Part shown: positions 22,575 to 34,486 of the stretch, one piece after another
Numbering within the stretch: position 1 is the first letter of the stretch
How the letters are laid out: the number at the start of each line of letters is the position of its first letter
Source of the DNA: Sipunculus nudus
Taxonomy: Eukaryota > Annelida > Sipuncula > Golfingiida > Sipunculidae
Assembly (NCBI GenBank): GCA_026874595.1
Contig: CM049320.1
Coordinates: 31,154,214 to 31,218,213 of the forward strand
Direction of reading: 5' to 3'
Length of the DNA stretch: 64,000 nt
Program-made: the position numbers and the translations under genes
The notes under the pieces: generated by a model
What the model saw: only the letters and a program-made list of their open reading frames with translations
The model's database searches: none
What the model was told of the DNA's origin: nothing

Positions 22575-22781
22575 GTACTAGATTGCAAAGACTGATGTTT
22601 TTCCTATAAGAGTTTAATACACATATCTTGTACTCGCTGAATTACAAAATGTAATAAGATAATTAATGATTAATATATATTATAATATACGAAACTATAA
22701 AATTAAATTACAATTTGAATTTTACTATAATGTTATACAATTCTAATTTTACATTATTACACTGTATACATTTTCACACAG

Positions 22782-22932
22782 CAAATATCATATCAATGCT
22801 TCGAAACTTCATGGAATATATGAAGGAAGTTGAATTCCGTAGTAAGAAGGTCGAGATATTCGGAGACATCGCTGTCCAGGTTTTCCACTACGAGGAGGAT
22901 GGAGCGGACGGCAGCATCCTTGAAGTCGGAAA
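22782..22932 (+). CDS. NTF2/SnoaL-like secreted protein, exon 4
   Basis: After a TTTTCACACAG acceptor the frame encodes ANIISMLRNFMEYMKEVEFR, then SKKVEIFGDIAVQVFHYEED and GADGSILEVG. This corresponds to the 'GREAI-x-x-MLxxFM' helix and the first strands of the SnoaL-like sheet ('V-x-I-x-GD-x-AVQV'). The donor GGAAA|GTAGGT at 22,932 is phase 2 and joins exon 5 perfectly (AA+A gives Lys). The family includes ketosteroid-isomerase-like enzymes and non-enzymatic members. No catalytic residue is assignable here, so no reaction is claimed. Confidence 0.62.
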
Positions 22933-23344
22933 GTAGGTCTTGCAAAACATTGTATAAAGAACATGTCTGAATTACATGTCTGAATTAAGAACTATTTGTA
23001 TTTAAAACAAAGAGTTCACAATGATAATTTTATTTCATGGTATGGATTTAGTGATAAAAGTATCGTGTTATTACACATTGATCAAAATTTGTGGCACCAT
23101 GGAAAACAATAAAATGATATACAATCGTAATGAATTGTACCATGGCACTGCAGCCATACCTTTCTACATCCATAATAAACATACAACAAGGACATTGCAA
23201 TTCTGCTAATCCTAGAATGTTGGTAAATATGTACCCTATAGCTATGTGATTTATGCAAAAATAGTTATTGTGGACAAATAGGACAATACATCACCAAATA
23301 TACATGAAACCTCAATGGCAATTGCTTAGCCACTAGTACACTGC

Positions 23345-25158
23345 CAGAGTTGGGTCCGAGTACTTTAAAATGACTCAAGAATGAGTACTGAGTAGTTTAA
23401 AAGTACTTGAGCACAAATATTAGTACTTTTGCACCTTTGCAAAAGTATTCGAGTACGAGTACCGAGTACTCAAAATGTATTCATGAGTACTTTAATGAGT
23501 ACTTTTTGTAACCAAACTTATATATTGATGTTATTAAGTTAATATAAACTCATAAAGTTTTTTATTAATGAAAATCCAGGACAAAATATAAAATATATAC
23601 AATGTTGTATTATGCTTAATTAAAATATAGAAGCAAAATGCAAACTCTAGGGCATATAAACAGGTCATATACGCTTGAAAATATATCAAAGTAATAACTT
23701 TTTATAGAAGACGTTTGAATTGAAGGAATATCTGGTCTCGTAAGTTCTAAAAAAATATATTTCTTATCCAGGAAAAGATAAACAAATAACATAATGTTGT
23801 ATTATGCAAATTAAAAATACTGGTGGAAATGTTCGAAAACTAAAACATATAAAAAGGCCATAGAAATACACATGAGAATATATAAAAGCATTACAAATTA
23901 TTTGTGGCAGTTGCATTTAGAAACATCTGAGTCTCAAAAGTTCTCAAAATAGTTATTACTAAAATGTTAACCATATGTTATCATATAATATTAACAACGA
24001 TATGATAATAATAACAATAATAATAACAACCATATGTTATTATTTATATAATATCAACTTATGAATAATATGTGGCTGTAGCCTATTGAAGATATTTTAT
24101 GATAAAATGTGAAAAGAGTATAAAACAACATATCTGACAGACTGGCCGTGTCATTTTTCATGTGTAATAAATTATGAGTATTAACAAAAGAAACATCAGT
24201 GGCATGTTACAACCAGGATTAGGCGATAGTAATACGTTTTACGTATTATGAATATATTATTTCAGGTTTCAAAATTAGTAAGAGTTATATTACTATTAAT
24301 AGAAAGAAATTTGAACTAGTATTAGTAATAATACCCCAGGTAATAGTATAATAGCTATTACGTAGCTATTACAACCCTAGATTAACATATCTGGTTATTA
24401 GTTTGATAGGGCAAAGTAAAGGGCTCAGTATAATGTGATTTTGGGTGCTTTCATTGTCAGTGAGCACTGGACAGAAGGCTTTAGCTTGAGGTTAACCCAT
24501 GGATCTCTTTGTTGGTTAATTGATTAGGCTTGGTAATTAAACATTGGATGAGTCCTTTGTGTGCTTACACAGTATGTCGGGCAAGTTATTGTCAGCTGAT
24601 GGTAGTTTGTGATGCTGCAGCCTATGTTGTAGTAGCTACGGGGTGTATATATGGTCCGATAGTCACAGCTTTTCATGGGTAAATCAGTTGTGCCACAGAC
24701 TGTGAATAGAGCTCATCACAGACTGCTAATTCCTACTGAAAATCTGCTAAACCTATGATCACATTTAGTTACATATTACAATAAATTCAAGCTTGATAAG
24801 CCCAGGCCCCGGACCACTGCTGAGTTTATGTAATGCTAACAAGTTGTAATTATATTTAGTTTTATTGAATTATGGCAAATGTTGATCAATGCAGCTTATC
24901 CTTATATAATATATACTATAATAAACTATTACTAATATTATAAATTGATATTAAATTTTATCTAGAATTTTTAATGATATATGAAATACCAAAAAGTACT
25001 CATAAATTACTCATATGAGTACTGAGTACTTTCAAAGTACTCGAGTACAAGTATGAGTACCGTTATCATTTTTAAAAAAGTACTCGAGTAAGAGTACAGT
25101 ACTCAAAAAAGTATGAGTACGAGTACTATGAGTACGAGTACTTTTGGACCAAACTCTG
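23345..25158. mobile_element. Non-autonomous hAT-type DNA element
   Basis: The ends are inverted repeats: CAGAGTTGGGTCCGAGTACT at 23,345 and its near inverse ending ...CCAAACTCTG at 25,158. Both ends are filled with AGTACT/GAGTAC motifs for about 150 bp. An exact 8-bp target duplication, TACACTGC, flanks the element (23,337-23,344 and 25,159-25,166). CAGAG ends plus an 8-bp duplication are the hAT signature. No transposase ORF is present in its 1.8 kb. It sits in the intron between exons 4 and 5 of the NTF2-like gene. Confidence 0.88.
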
Positions 25159-25267
25159 TACACTGCTAAACTGTCCGTTATTTTTCCCTTGGATTTATAT
25201 GTAAAATGTTGTGATTCGTATACCGCGCCTGTAACTATTTGGTCATTTAATCTCCTTATGTTTGCAG

Positions 25268-25352
25268 AGCCATGATCGTCTGGAAGAAGGACCCCTTGAC
25301 AAAGCAGTGGAAAATCCTCTATAACATTTGGAAATTAAATTTGTTGGTATGA
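25268..25352 (+). CDS. NTF2/SnoaL-like secreted protein, last coding exon
   Basis: The acceptor CCTTATGTTTGCAG|A joins the phase-2 donor of exon 4. The exon encodes KAMIVWKKDPLTKQWKILYN, then IWKLNLLV and a TGA stop (25,350-25,352). The 'GK-x-x-x-VWKK-x-x-x-x-x-W-K-I-x-x-x-x-W' ending is the classic C-terminal strand pair of DUF4440/SnoaL-like proteins. The whole predicted protein is about 190 residues with its signal peptide. Confidence 0.65.
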
Positions 25353-25689
25353 CATCTGTCCTCGGAAAAAAAACTAATTATTCTTTTGCTTAAGCGTCCT
25401 TTCTGCTGATAGGAATGATGAAAATTCTGTATAAAATACTGTATACAAGACCTCAATATTTGGAACCTGTAGATTTACAAAATCAGGAGCGCAAATGCGT
25501 AACCACCCGAATCAAATAAACTGGATCGACACACGCAAACTTGGAACAATTGTCTTGAACGAAAAATGCCCTGAGTACTAGGAGATTTCTACGATAGGTG
25601 TGAAGACTGAAAATAAAATTGGATTGAAATCTCAAGACGTATTGATATTTCCTTCAAAATTACGTTGTTGTCTTTTAATATGTCCGCCT

Positions 25690-26260
25690 TAGACAGGAAG
25701 GTCCGTCAGTCCGTTTGTCAATCCGTCTGTCTAATAACTGTTAGTGTCGCAACGATAACGTACCGGTGCTTTGATGGATTTACAAAACTCACCATAACTA
25801 CTTAACGATAGATTATCTCGCCCGAGTTCGAAAATAGGCAAAATTAGTGCATATTTAATATGATCGAAGGTCACTAGGCTAGTTTTTTGTATCGCCGTAA
25901 TAACTAATCAGGAATTTTTCGATTTTTATAAAAACTCAAACTCAACAGAAATATAAATCAACCTCATATCTCGATAAAGTTTGATTTCTAGCAGATTCAA
26001 TGGATATTTAATATGGTCAGAGGTCATCCGACTTTGGTGGCGCCGTGGCAACTTGCCAAATATCTTATGGATAATAACTCCTTTTGAATAATAACAATTT
26101 AGTTTCTCATCTCCATTACATTCTCAGCAAATGTCACGAATATTAAATGAGATAAGAGGTCACAAGATACGCAACGGGCATATTATGCATAATCTGTGTA
26201 CTTGTTACCATGACGCAACTGTGAGAATGTTTGATTCTCTTGTCATATTATGAGCGTCCC
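25690..26260 (+). repeat. Interspersed repeat family A, copy 2
   Basis: It starts in 'gtccgtcagtccgtttgtcaatccgtctgtc' and runs through phrases shared with 8,760-9,310. 'Gtccgtc' lead-ins are common in bivalve interspersed repeats and recur at about 42,150, 57,178 and 61,627. No protein is encoded. Confidence 0.6.
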
Positions 26261-28724
26261 TAATAACTGTTAATCGATCGAAAAACCGAGACATTATATA
26301 TTAAATCTACCATACAGCCAGCCATCGTTTCATCGATAATCGTTTGCTGAACCTTGGTAACCAATAGGGATCCTACATTTTGTATCCCCCAAAATTGTCT
26401 GATCCTACAGGTATGCCTCCGCCATTAACTTAATCAAATCTTCCCGTGTTTCCACATATTAAAGATGCCCATTCACCTACCTTTTGAAAAAGAATTTATT
26501 GCTTGCTCTGTTAACCTATTAATAACTTGAGGGTAATTATGGCTATATAAAGTTCTTATAATGTTTTCATGGATGTATGAACTTACTTATGGACAACATG
26601 TTTGCAAACAAAACAATGTTGACAGAATGAAAACATGTAACCTTAGGTGGTATGTTGAATATATGCGGAGGTAGAGAGGTCCCTTGGTGCAAAACGCTAT
26701 TTGCAAAGCTCTCGCTTATATGACTTGTCGCCAGATGCCTTTGTTGAATTTGTTTTTACGGGCCCCTAAATATTATAAACACGTTGATATACTGTGGGTG
26801 CCTTTTTGTTCGCGAGGGATTAAATTTCACGATATTCGCGATTGCGAATTAATCGCATAAATTAAACCCTTTGGAATAATTGGCCAATTGAGTATGTCCT
26901 TTTGATTTGTGGAACCAATTTTTGTACGTGAATAGATTATAACAGTGAAAAATTTTATAATAAATTACATCCATTCAGGTATCGAGAAAGCGTTCCCTTA
27001 AATTTGAACTAGACTACATTTACTGTGTGTGACAGTGTCCGGGCTCATCGTTAAATGAGTAGTAACTCATGACTTATTCTCATTTTAATACACACAGGTA
27101 TGGCTTTACCAAAAATTTCACATAGGTTCTGGTGAGATAGCGAAAATGAAAGCCTCGCAAAACATTCAAAATGATAAAATCGCGAAATTTCAGATTGAAG
27201 CCACAGTATACAAAACAAGCAGCACCGTGTATGGTGTTATCAATGTTTTCTGGCCTATTTTTAAAAAAGCTCCAAGGGAATACCTTCAGTTTGCAAAGGT
27301 CAGATAGATGATAAGGCCCCTTTAATGAGTGTCCCAGGTCACGATTCACTTGATAAGAAGAGTGTCAATTTAGAATTAAAGCAACCACCTTATACCTGTA
27401 AATGCCTTTCAATTATCTGACAATGGCAACGACCCCTTTAAATTTAAAAGAAAAATATGATAAAATTAACCCTAACTGTAATGGATTTTGAGTTTTTTCT
27501 AAATGTTCCACAGAATATCATCTAAGTAATTTCCTGGGAGTTTCAGCGGAAATACGTGCTGTTCATTACACCGCCTCATTAAGAATTGGTCTATTTGTGG
27601 TATGTAAAGTTATAGGACTATAAATGTATTAACCCATATTCGCAGATATGTTTTATCGGTTTTAAATAAGACATGATATTTTAGCATTTGTAGTGACAAA
27701 TTAGTTGTTTTATAGAGATCACTTGGCACATGAGGATTATGTCGGACTTTTCCCAACCAATGTACATCAGGAGAAGTTTAAATCCAATTATAAGGGGGGG
27801 GGGGGGCAAGATAACTGCATAGAACTGGATTGATAGAACAGCTGACGAAAATTTAGATTATAAAATTCAAAGAACTTGTACTCAAACTACTTGTAACATC
27901 ATGGACTGGATTTTTGTTACTGATAAGTGTTTCCTTGGCCTCTATTCTTGCCAAAATAATATAACATGCTTTTCTTGTTTGTTCATTTCTTATTTAAAAT
28001 ATTTATGCACATTATATTTTAATAATTTGCTGGCAGAAAACATGTGGTCAAACAGAGTTCGGTCAGGTCCAGTCCGCCCTATGTGCGACCACTCTTGGGC
28101 ACTTTAGCATCTGCAAGGGGAATGAAAATGACAAAAAGTTTCTCGGGTTTTGCCCTAACCATGATCTTTACAGCACAAATTTTATCTTTTCCAAGATTTT
28201 CACCAAGCCCCAGTATAATGACAGAAAAACAGATCTGGCATCATTGGCATTACCTTGACCTTGCCATCACCAGAAGGTCTATACTACGTAGGGTTCTCAT
28301 CGCCAGCAGCTACTACCTCGCTGATTATGACAAAGATCACTGCCATGTCAGTCGATAGGTGTGACTGCAGCTTACACAACTTGGACGAATGAAGGACGCT
28401 CCATAATTAATCTCCAAAACACTGCTGCATAAGTTGCGCATTTAATTTGTTAACTCCAGAACACAGGCCCCGCGGAACCCCAGCAATGAAGAGAAGCGAA
28501 GCTGCATCAATGATACCACCTACGATTCAGCCATCACTATCTTGAGCAAAAAGGCAGAGGCGCAATCCCGACTGCTTTGTGGATGGAACTGAAAAGCTGA
28601 AGCGTGCAGCACTCATCAAGTACCAGAAAAACACCTTCAGGTAGCTTCTTCGCTGTACTTAGGAAGACCAGGATTTTATTTTTATAATTTATGCACAACT
28701 TAATCTAAAATTTATATTTATTAA
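26261..28724. other. Intergenic stretch with possible decayed coding fragments
   Basis: No intact gene is seen. The minus-strand ORF at 27,080-27,349 has no recognisable domain. Between 28,040 and 28,660 base composition and codon-like stretches suggest an old, multiply stopped coding fragment, but I cannot name a family. The phrase 'ttcgcgagggattaaatttc' near 26,809 resembles a common marine-invertebrate repeat. Confidence 0.35.
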
Positions 28725-29160
28725 CCGGCTTCTGTGGCTCAGGGGTAGAGCGCAGGACTCAAAGCCGGGAGATCGTGGGTTCGAATCTCAGCCGAGGCGG
28801 TGAGGTTCACGGTCGGCCCCCGCCCAAGGTGAGCGCTCTACAGGCTTAATGGGAAGGCTGTGCCCTACAGCCGTGTATCACTCACATACGAGTGCGTCTT
28901 TAGGGGGTTCCTCGGTGTTATGACCCAGCAATTGGGATGATTACACACCCAGGACCGCAGGGTGCGGTTGACACCGGGCCTTGGTGACACTAGGATATAA
29001 AAATGATAGGAAGCGAGTGCTACCGCCCTGTCAAGTAGTCCCAAATCGAAATGGAAACTCTGCAGATGTACAAACTTAGTTAAGACTTAGTTAAGTCAGC
29101 ATTAAAAAATGGAAACGGTTTCCTCCACCAAAAAAATTTTTTTTTTTTTAAATTATTTTT
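28725..29160 (+). mobile_element. tRNA-derived SINE with A and B boxes
   Basis: A tRNA-like head has a Pol III A box (TGGCTCAGGGGTAGAGCGC, from 28,735) and a B box (GGTTCGAATCTC, 28,779-28,790). The head is followed by about 300 bp of unrelated, GC-richer body and an A/T tract ending near 29,150. The tRNA cloverleaf is not fully paired (the acceptor stem mismatches), so this is a SINE and not a tRNA gene. It carries its own internal promoter. Confidence 0.75.
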
Positions 29161-30341
29161 ATTATACACTGCTCTGTGTCTCCGAATATATCATCGTTCT
29201 TACATAGCTGTCAGCACTACCTCGATCATCAAAAATGCATCAATTGGTCGGCAAGCTCCTGTATTCTGGCCTCAGATCGGGTCACCGCATGGCTTATAGG
29301 AGCCTATGGTGTAGAATATCATTTAATGATAGCCTTTACCAAGAATCAGACATAATAGTGTGAGATATCCTGTACACATTATAGGAAACTAAAACATGTG
29401 ATTTAGTCAATGAAACGTAATATTTTGCATGTAAAAACATATAATTCCTCACACATAAATTTAGGGTGTATCCCAGTGCACTAAGATTAAGTAAATCAGG
29501 GTACATATATTATTCATGTATAGAAATGAATAATTTATATATAAAAACTAATATTTATATATAATTAATATATATATGCGCCTAGTAACAAAGTTCTTCT
29601 TGATATATATAAAGATTAATTATTTTCATATAATAAACGTGGATAATATTAATAAAAAATGACTATATATTTCTTGTCAACTAGTTCATAACGTTAACTG
29701 TGTTTTAGAGGTGGTGTTTCGACAAATCACCTTTACATATTTGTATTTGCATTAGAGTACCTGTATATCAGTATTATGCCTTGTCTACGGTGTTGCAATA
29801 TTTGTTTTATTTTTTACTTTAACTTTCTTTATGTTTACACAGTTAACTTCTGATACAATCATGTGAATAAATCTTCATTGAACGGAATTCAGGATTAATT
29901 TTGGTTACATAACGCAAGACATCGAATAACTACTCACCATGTGAATGAACATACATTGAACATATTCTAGTTTCATTTTGACATAATCGAACGACATCAT
30001 CGAAAAACTATTCTAAACAAGTCAGCATACTTTTCCTATTCTTGTATGGACGAAGTGTTTTCATGTATCAAAAGAATTTAACAATGCTCTTTGATTATCA
30101 CTTTGGCAAAGGTTATATACCTGTGAATATGAATTACATTCTTCAAGCTCTTTGGCTCTAACATTCCCGGAGAGTCTATCACGCTAATCAGACAATTTGC
30201 ACAAAATGTGTTTCTAAACAGTGTATCAGTAATGGGAATTTTTCTTTGATAATCGTCGATTATTTCGGTCTTGAATAATGTTCAACCTGTTGGTTATATA
30301 AGTTGATTTGAGAGGCCTTGTGGTTTCCTAAAGAACGATAG
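29161..30341. other. AT-rich stretch, no gene seen
   Basis: Very AT-rich sequence with short TA repeats. No ORF or repeat family was recognised. Confidence 0.5.
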
Positions 30342-31078
30342 GTTCATCTTAATGTTGTTATTTTATATCATATTTTTTAATCGTTTGGAATTATCATGTA
30401 TTTAGATGAACATCCATTTTTATCATCAAAAATCTCTTTTAAATCTACTGACTTCAGTTGATTTTTAAATCAAGACATTCTGTTTTACCAGTTTAGATAT
30501 AAAGGCTTCATATTGTTTTACCTGAAGCTTTATTCTTCTTGAAGCAGACAAAATCCGCTGTACACAGATGCAAAATGTCACAGAACAATGCCTTTACATA
30601 AAAAGAAAGAGCTGTCACTAAAATGATCCTCTATTTTAAAAACGAGATTTTTTTGTTGTTGAAAATTTACTGAATCCATAATAAACATTTTAGTTTCTAA
30701 GGGATTTTTTGTCTTAAAGGCTTAGCTATTTTGATGTAAAGGCTTCGCATTGTTTACAGCTCTAGTTTTATTCGGCTAGGAACCGGCATAACTCCCTGTA
30801 AAATCAGATGCACACTGTCACAAAACAATGCCTTTACATAAAAAGAAAGAGATAAGAGCAGTTTACATTGTTTGTTCTTATCCCAGTAAAAACAGATGTC
30901 TGAACATATACACGACCCAATCGATAAGGTCCCATTTTACTGAAATTGGTAGTGTGACTACAGTGTTTCCATTAAACCGGTACCCATAGAGGAAATGCTG
31001 TACTACTTGTTTCTCATTTTCATACACCCTCAGGGTAAGTCCGAGTACTCGATAATGTCTATGTAGGCTCAATTTCAT
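30342..31078 (+). repeat. Left arm of inverted repeat flanking the lectin gene
   Basis: This segment aligns with the reverse complement of 33,378-34,110 over nearly its whole length. Landmarks are 'aggttcatct', 'tagatgaac', 'gtttgg', 'tgtaaaggctt', 'ggtacc' and 'gagcctac'. Inside the arm a roughly 240-bp unit occurs twice ('caatgcctttacataaaaagaaagag' at about 30,588 and 30,827). The minus-strand reading from 31,111 (RVYENEKQVVQHF) is matched by a plus-strand reading in the other arm, but neither looks like a gene. Confidence 0.8.
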
Positions 31079-31494
31079 CTGCGCAAAAGAACCGATTGCA
31101 CTGTATATCATTAATTTATACTGTCATGTATAATATAATATATTACATTTTCTAGTCGCTACTCCAATTGCTGTCTATAAAGATAGAAGTCAGTTTCAAC
31201 ACAAATGTAGTTCCCCAGAGGAATCCTAGGATTCCAGCAAGCAATAAGCAAAAATACCGAGCAGAGCAGATGTAAAATTTATTAGTTGAGATTGACTGGT
31301 ACTCCCTTTTAAGACAATCATGAAAAGCCTTTTCGGTTCATATTTAATTTTTTTTTCAGATTGTCTGTTTTTTTTACTATTTACTTGATACACACACAGT
31401 ATGTTATTTATAAAAAAAAAAATCATCGCCCCTTTATCCTCATTAAAGTCACTTCAAAGGAAAGATTTAATAACCTGGGTTAGTCTAATTCCAG

Positions 31495-31695
31495 GTGTCG
31501 TTTGTACCTTTGCCTTAAACGGAAAACCAGATCAACATGCGCTGAACAGTGACTACGTGGATGCATGTATGACGGAATCAAAATGCGCTAAGACAAAAAG
31601 ATGTGAGCACCTGTGTTCAATGCTTTCACTGGTGCGACCACCGTGGTATACAAGATGCACCGATATTGAAGATGGTAGGTTCTTGTGGAAATACG
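31495..31695 (+). CDS. C-type lectin family, N-terminal cysteine-module exon (paralogue 2)
   Basis: After TCTAATTCCAG (31,484-31,494) the exon encodes the cysteine module C-x5-C-x5-C-x3-C-x13-C (ACMTESKCAKTKRCEHLC, then PPWYTRC). Two phase-1 donors are possible: GATG|GTAGGT at 31,674 and TACG|GTAATG at 31,695. Paralogue 1 lacks the first site and keeps the second, so the longer exon is preferred; alternative splicing is possible. The in-frame ATG at 31,401 precedes the acceptor and is not followed by a convincing signal peptide. A 5' exon with the secretion signal is expected upstream but was not found. Confidence 0.68.
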
Positions 31696-31848
31696 GTAAT
31701 GTTGAAATAAACAGCTTCTACGTCCTGATGACAATATAAATATACCTCCACAGAGAAAAGTAATTCTCTATCACACTGAACTCTTAGTGAGCTGTATATT
31801 TTAGATGACACAGGAGTGTGTCGACATTATGCTTAAACGACCTTTTGT

Positions 31849-31851
<3 letters not shown>

Positions 31852-31896
<45 letters not shown>
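31852..31896 (+). repeat. (TA)n microsatellite
   Basis: A perfect TA run in the lectin intron. A second TA run (33,327-33,355) lies just inside the right arm of the flanking inverted repeat. Confidence 0.95.
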
Positions 31897-31900
<4 letters not shown>

Positions 31901-32193
31901 ATATCCACTTTACTGATGGACTAGTTTTAAAACGCCCAGACTTTAATAATGAATCAAGATAACCATTTCCTAAGGGCTTTTTTCACTCTCGTCCTCACCG
32001 CTCACGACCTCCCGATTAATTCGTTAGGTGTACCATGGTGTAAATGACCCTGGTGTATTCAATAAAGTCAGTTGTTGAAATTTGGAGCATATGGTCGTAC
32101 CTGTGGAACAAATTCTATTTTCACTGAAAGGAAAATCATTATCATATTACTCAAATATTAATTGAATATATCATTTAATGATAATTCTAACAG

Positions 32194-32406
32194 ATTCACA
32201 ACAGTGTCCAAAAGGGTTCAAGTTCCCACATGGTCAGTCCTGTTATCGTTTTGAGGCAAAACTGATACCGAGGCCGAAACTAACATGGAAACTTGCATGG
32301 AAAATCTGTAGGGGAATGAAAGCCAATCTAGCTGCAATCGAATCCATTGATGAACAAGCGCATTTGGTTGAGGTCATCAAGGCAAACAAAGATCTTTATC
32401 CTCCAG
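32194..32406 (+). CDS. C-type lectin domain, first half (paralogue 2)
   Basis: Acceptor TTCTAACAG and donor CCAG|GTATGT (32,406) bound a phase-1/phase-1 exon. It encodes CPKGF and SCYRFEAK (the extra N-terminal disulfide pair of long-form lectin domains), then LAWKICRGMKANLAAIES and the EQAHLVEVI helix. This is the first half of a C-type lectin fold. Together with the next exon it forms one complete domain, which typically binds carbohydrate or other ligands outside the cell. Nothing interrupts the frame. Confidence 0.85.
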
Positions 32407-32671
32407 GTATGTATAGAAAAATATTAAAGGACATAGAAGGATTTTGAACGTTCGGTATAATATATAAAGTATAAAAACCGCGAGTATTTGCAAATGTATT
32501 ACTAGCAAAGTGCTATATTTTATTATACCGAATTGGCATCGATGAGGCTGTGTCCTATGGATTATCAGCGAATATTCGTTTTGGTGCCTTTGTTTTGAAA
32601 TATTCTGCCGGTGTCATTATGTAATATATTTGTATTTATATTGATATGTGACTGTTTTAAAAATACTTTAG

Positions 32672-32919
32672 GTGGCCTCAGAAGGGCTTTTTCATTCTGG
32701 ATAGGTGGCCGATTTCAAACACCTTTTTGGATATGGGAGAGTACAGGTAAAAAGCTGAGAGACACATACGCTAACTGGGAAGTGAGGGAGCCAGGAGTCA
32801 ATGAGTCCGTTCAGTCCCCTTACCTTGGACTTTTAACCGGAGGATCTTTTAAATGGGTCAACTATGCGTTACCTAGGGTTTACTGGCAAGGCTTTATTTG
32901 CGAGAAACCCATCTTGTGA
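32672..32919 (+). CDS. C-type lectin domain, second half and stop (paralogue 2)
   Basis: The acceptor ATACTTTAG joins in phase 1. The exon encodes FSFWIGG, W-x-WESTGKK, NWEVREPGVNES, FKWVNYAL and the terminal FICEKPIL before TGA. FWIGG and FICEK mark the core of the fold. Two things are unusual. The inner disulfide pair normal in this half is missing, leaving only FIC to pair with WKIC of the previous exon. The WND calcium motif reads KWVN, and EPN reads EPGVN. Calcium-dependent sugar binding of the classical kind is therefore doubtful, although the fold should be kept. Confidence 0.85.
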
Positions 32920-33324
32920 TTCCCTTTCTTTCTACAGGATAGCAAGTTATAAATTTGTTGAATGTCATGGAACTATATATGACAATAAATGAGTCTGGTC
33001 ATCTTTCACTCTTTTATCATCATTATTTTGACGACACCTAGACAACCTGATATCAAGGAACGGTCATGCTTAAAAAAACAACTGGGCTTATTCTGCAAAA
33101 TAAAGATTTGTTACATAATATTTTTACGGTACCATGTGATCATGAATCATATGAAAGAAATATCTTCTATTTATTCACCATAGCTTGTTCATCATGCCAC
33201 GTCCCTTAGTCTCTAGGGACTTAGTCTCGGTGATCTTACTCTGGTTCGCAAAGTAAAGATCTGTTTTCGTCCCATTTTATGTACACCGACATGATCATGT
33301 TCAATAAGGTTTATATATGGACAA

Positions 33325-33361
<37 letters not shown>

Positions 33362-33377
33362 ATATGTCCTTTGATCA

Positions 33378-34110
33378 CATTACATTGAGCCTACCAGGCA
33401 TCATCAGGTATTCGGACGTACCCTGAGTGTATGAAAACGAGAAACAGGTAGTACATCATTTCCGATATGGGTACCGGCTAAATGGGAACAATGTAGTTAC
33501 ACAACCAGTTCCAGCAAAATTTGGACCTTATCGATTTGTTCGTGTATATGTTCAGACATCTGTTTTTACTGGGATAAGAACAAACAATGTAAATTGCTCT
33601 TATCTCTTTCTTTTCATGTAAAGGGATTGTTTTGTGACAGTGTGCATCTGAGTTTACAGGGAATCATGCCGGCTCTCTGCCGAATAAAGATAGAACTTTA
33701 AACAATGCGAAGCCTTTACATCATAATGGCTAAGCCTTCAAGACAACAATTCCTTTAGAACAAAAACGTTTAGTTTGAGGGAAGTAAATTTTCAAATATA
33801 AAAAGATTCATGTTTTTGACAGCTCTTTCTCTTTATGTAAAGGGCATTGTTCAGTGACATTGTGCATCTGAGTATTAAAGGGAACTTTGTCAGCTTCCAG
33901 AAGAATAAAGCTTGAAGTGAAAAAAATATGAAGCTTTTATATCAAAACAAGTCAAACTAAATGTCCTGATTAAAAATTTCACCTAAAGTCTGTAAATTTT
34001 AAAGAGATACTTAATTATTAAAATTTAGGTTCATCTCAATAACATGATTATATATGGTCCAAACGATATAAAATGTGATATAAAATATCGATATTTAGAT
34101 GAACTTATCT
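33378..34110 (-). repeat. Right arm of inverted repeat flanking the lectin gene
   Basis: It is the reverse-complement partner of 30,342-31,078, diverged by indels and substitutions. It also contains two copies of the internal unit ('ctctttct...atgtaaaggg...attgtt', near 33,600 and 33,825). The arms point inward around about 2.3 kb that contains every visible exon of lectin paralogue 2. Confidence 0.8.
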
Positions 34111-34486
34111 TTTTTTTTAGAAACCACAAGGGGAGGGGGTACGGGGAACTGAACCCCTATTTTATGACCTGGGGGCCTTCGTAAGATCCCTAATTAGCCT
34201 TCTAAGGAGGAACCCATCTTTTTTTCTTCAAAATCCTGGATCACCCATTTGAACTTGATATTCATTGACCAAGGCATAATTCAAGTAGAAAAATACTTTA
34301 AAACATTCTGATATTTCATCAACAAATATACATTTTATTCAAACGATCAAAGGGGGCTCGACTTTTATAGAGGTATATGCCCTTTACTAATTTCAGTACA
34401 TTTATTAATCAGAGCAAACAGGAAATATTGTGCGGTAAACAGGAAATGTGCATGAATAATTTAACGCCATGAGTAATATTAATTAA

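Noticed and set aside
28725-28800. A tRNA gene
   Set aside because: A and B boxes are present, but the acceptor stem does not pair and the transcript runs into a long SINE body with an A/T tail.
30878-33621. Paired ORFs with VYENEKQVVxHF in the two arms around the lectin gene
   Set aside because: They follow from the inverted repeat itself; frames are not conserved beyond the shared DNA and no domain is seen.
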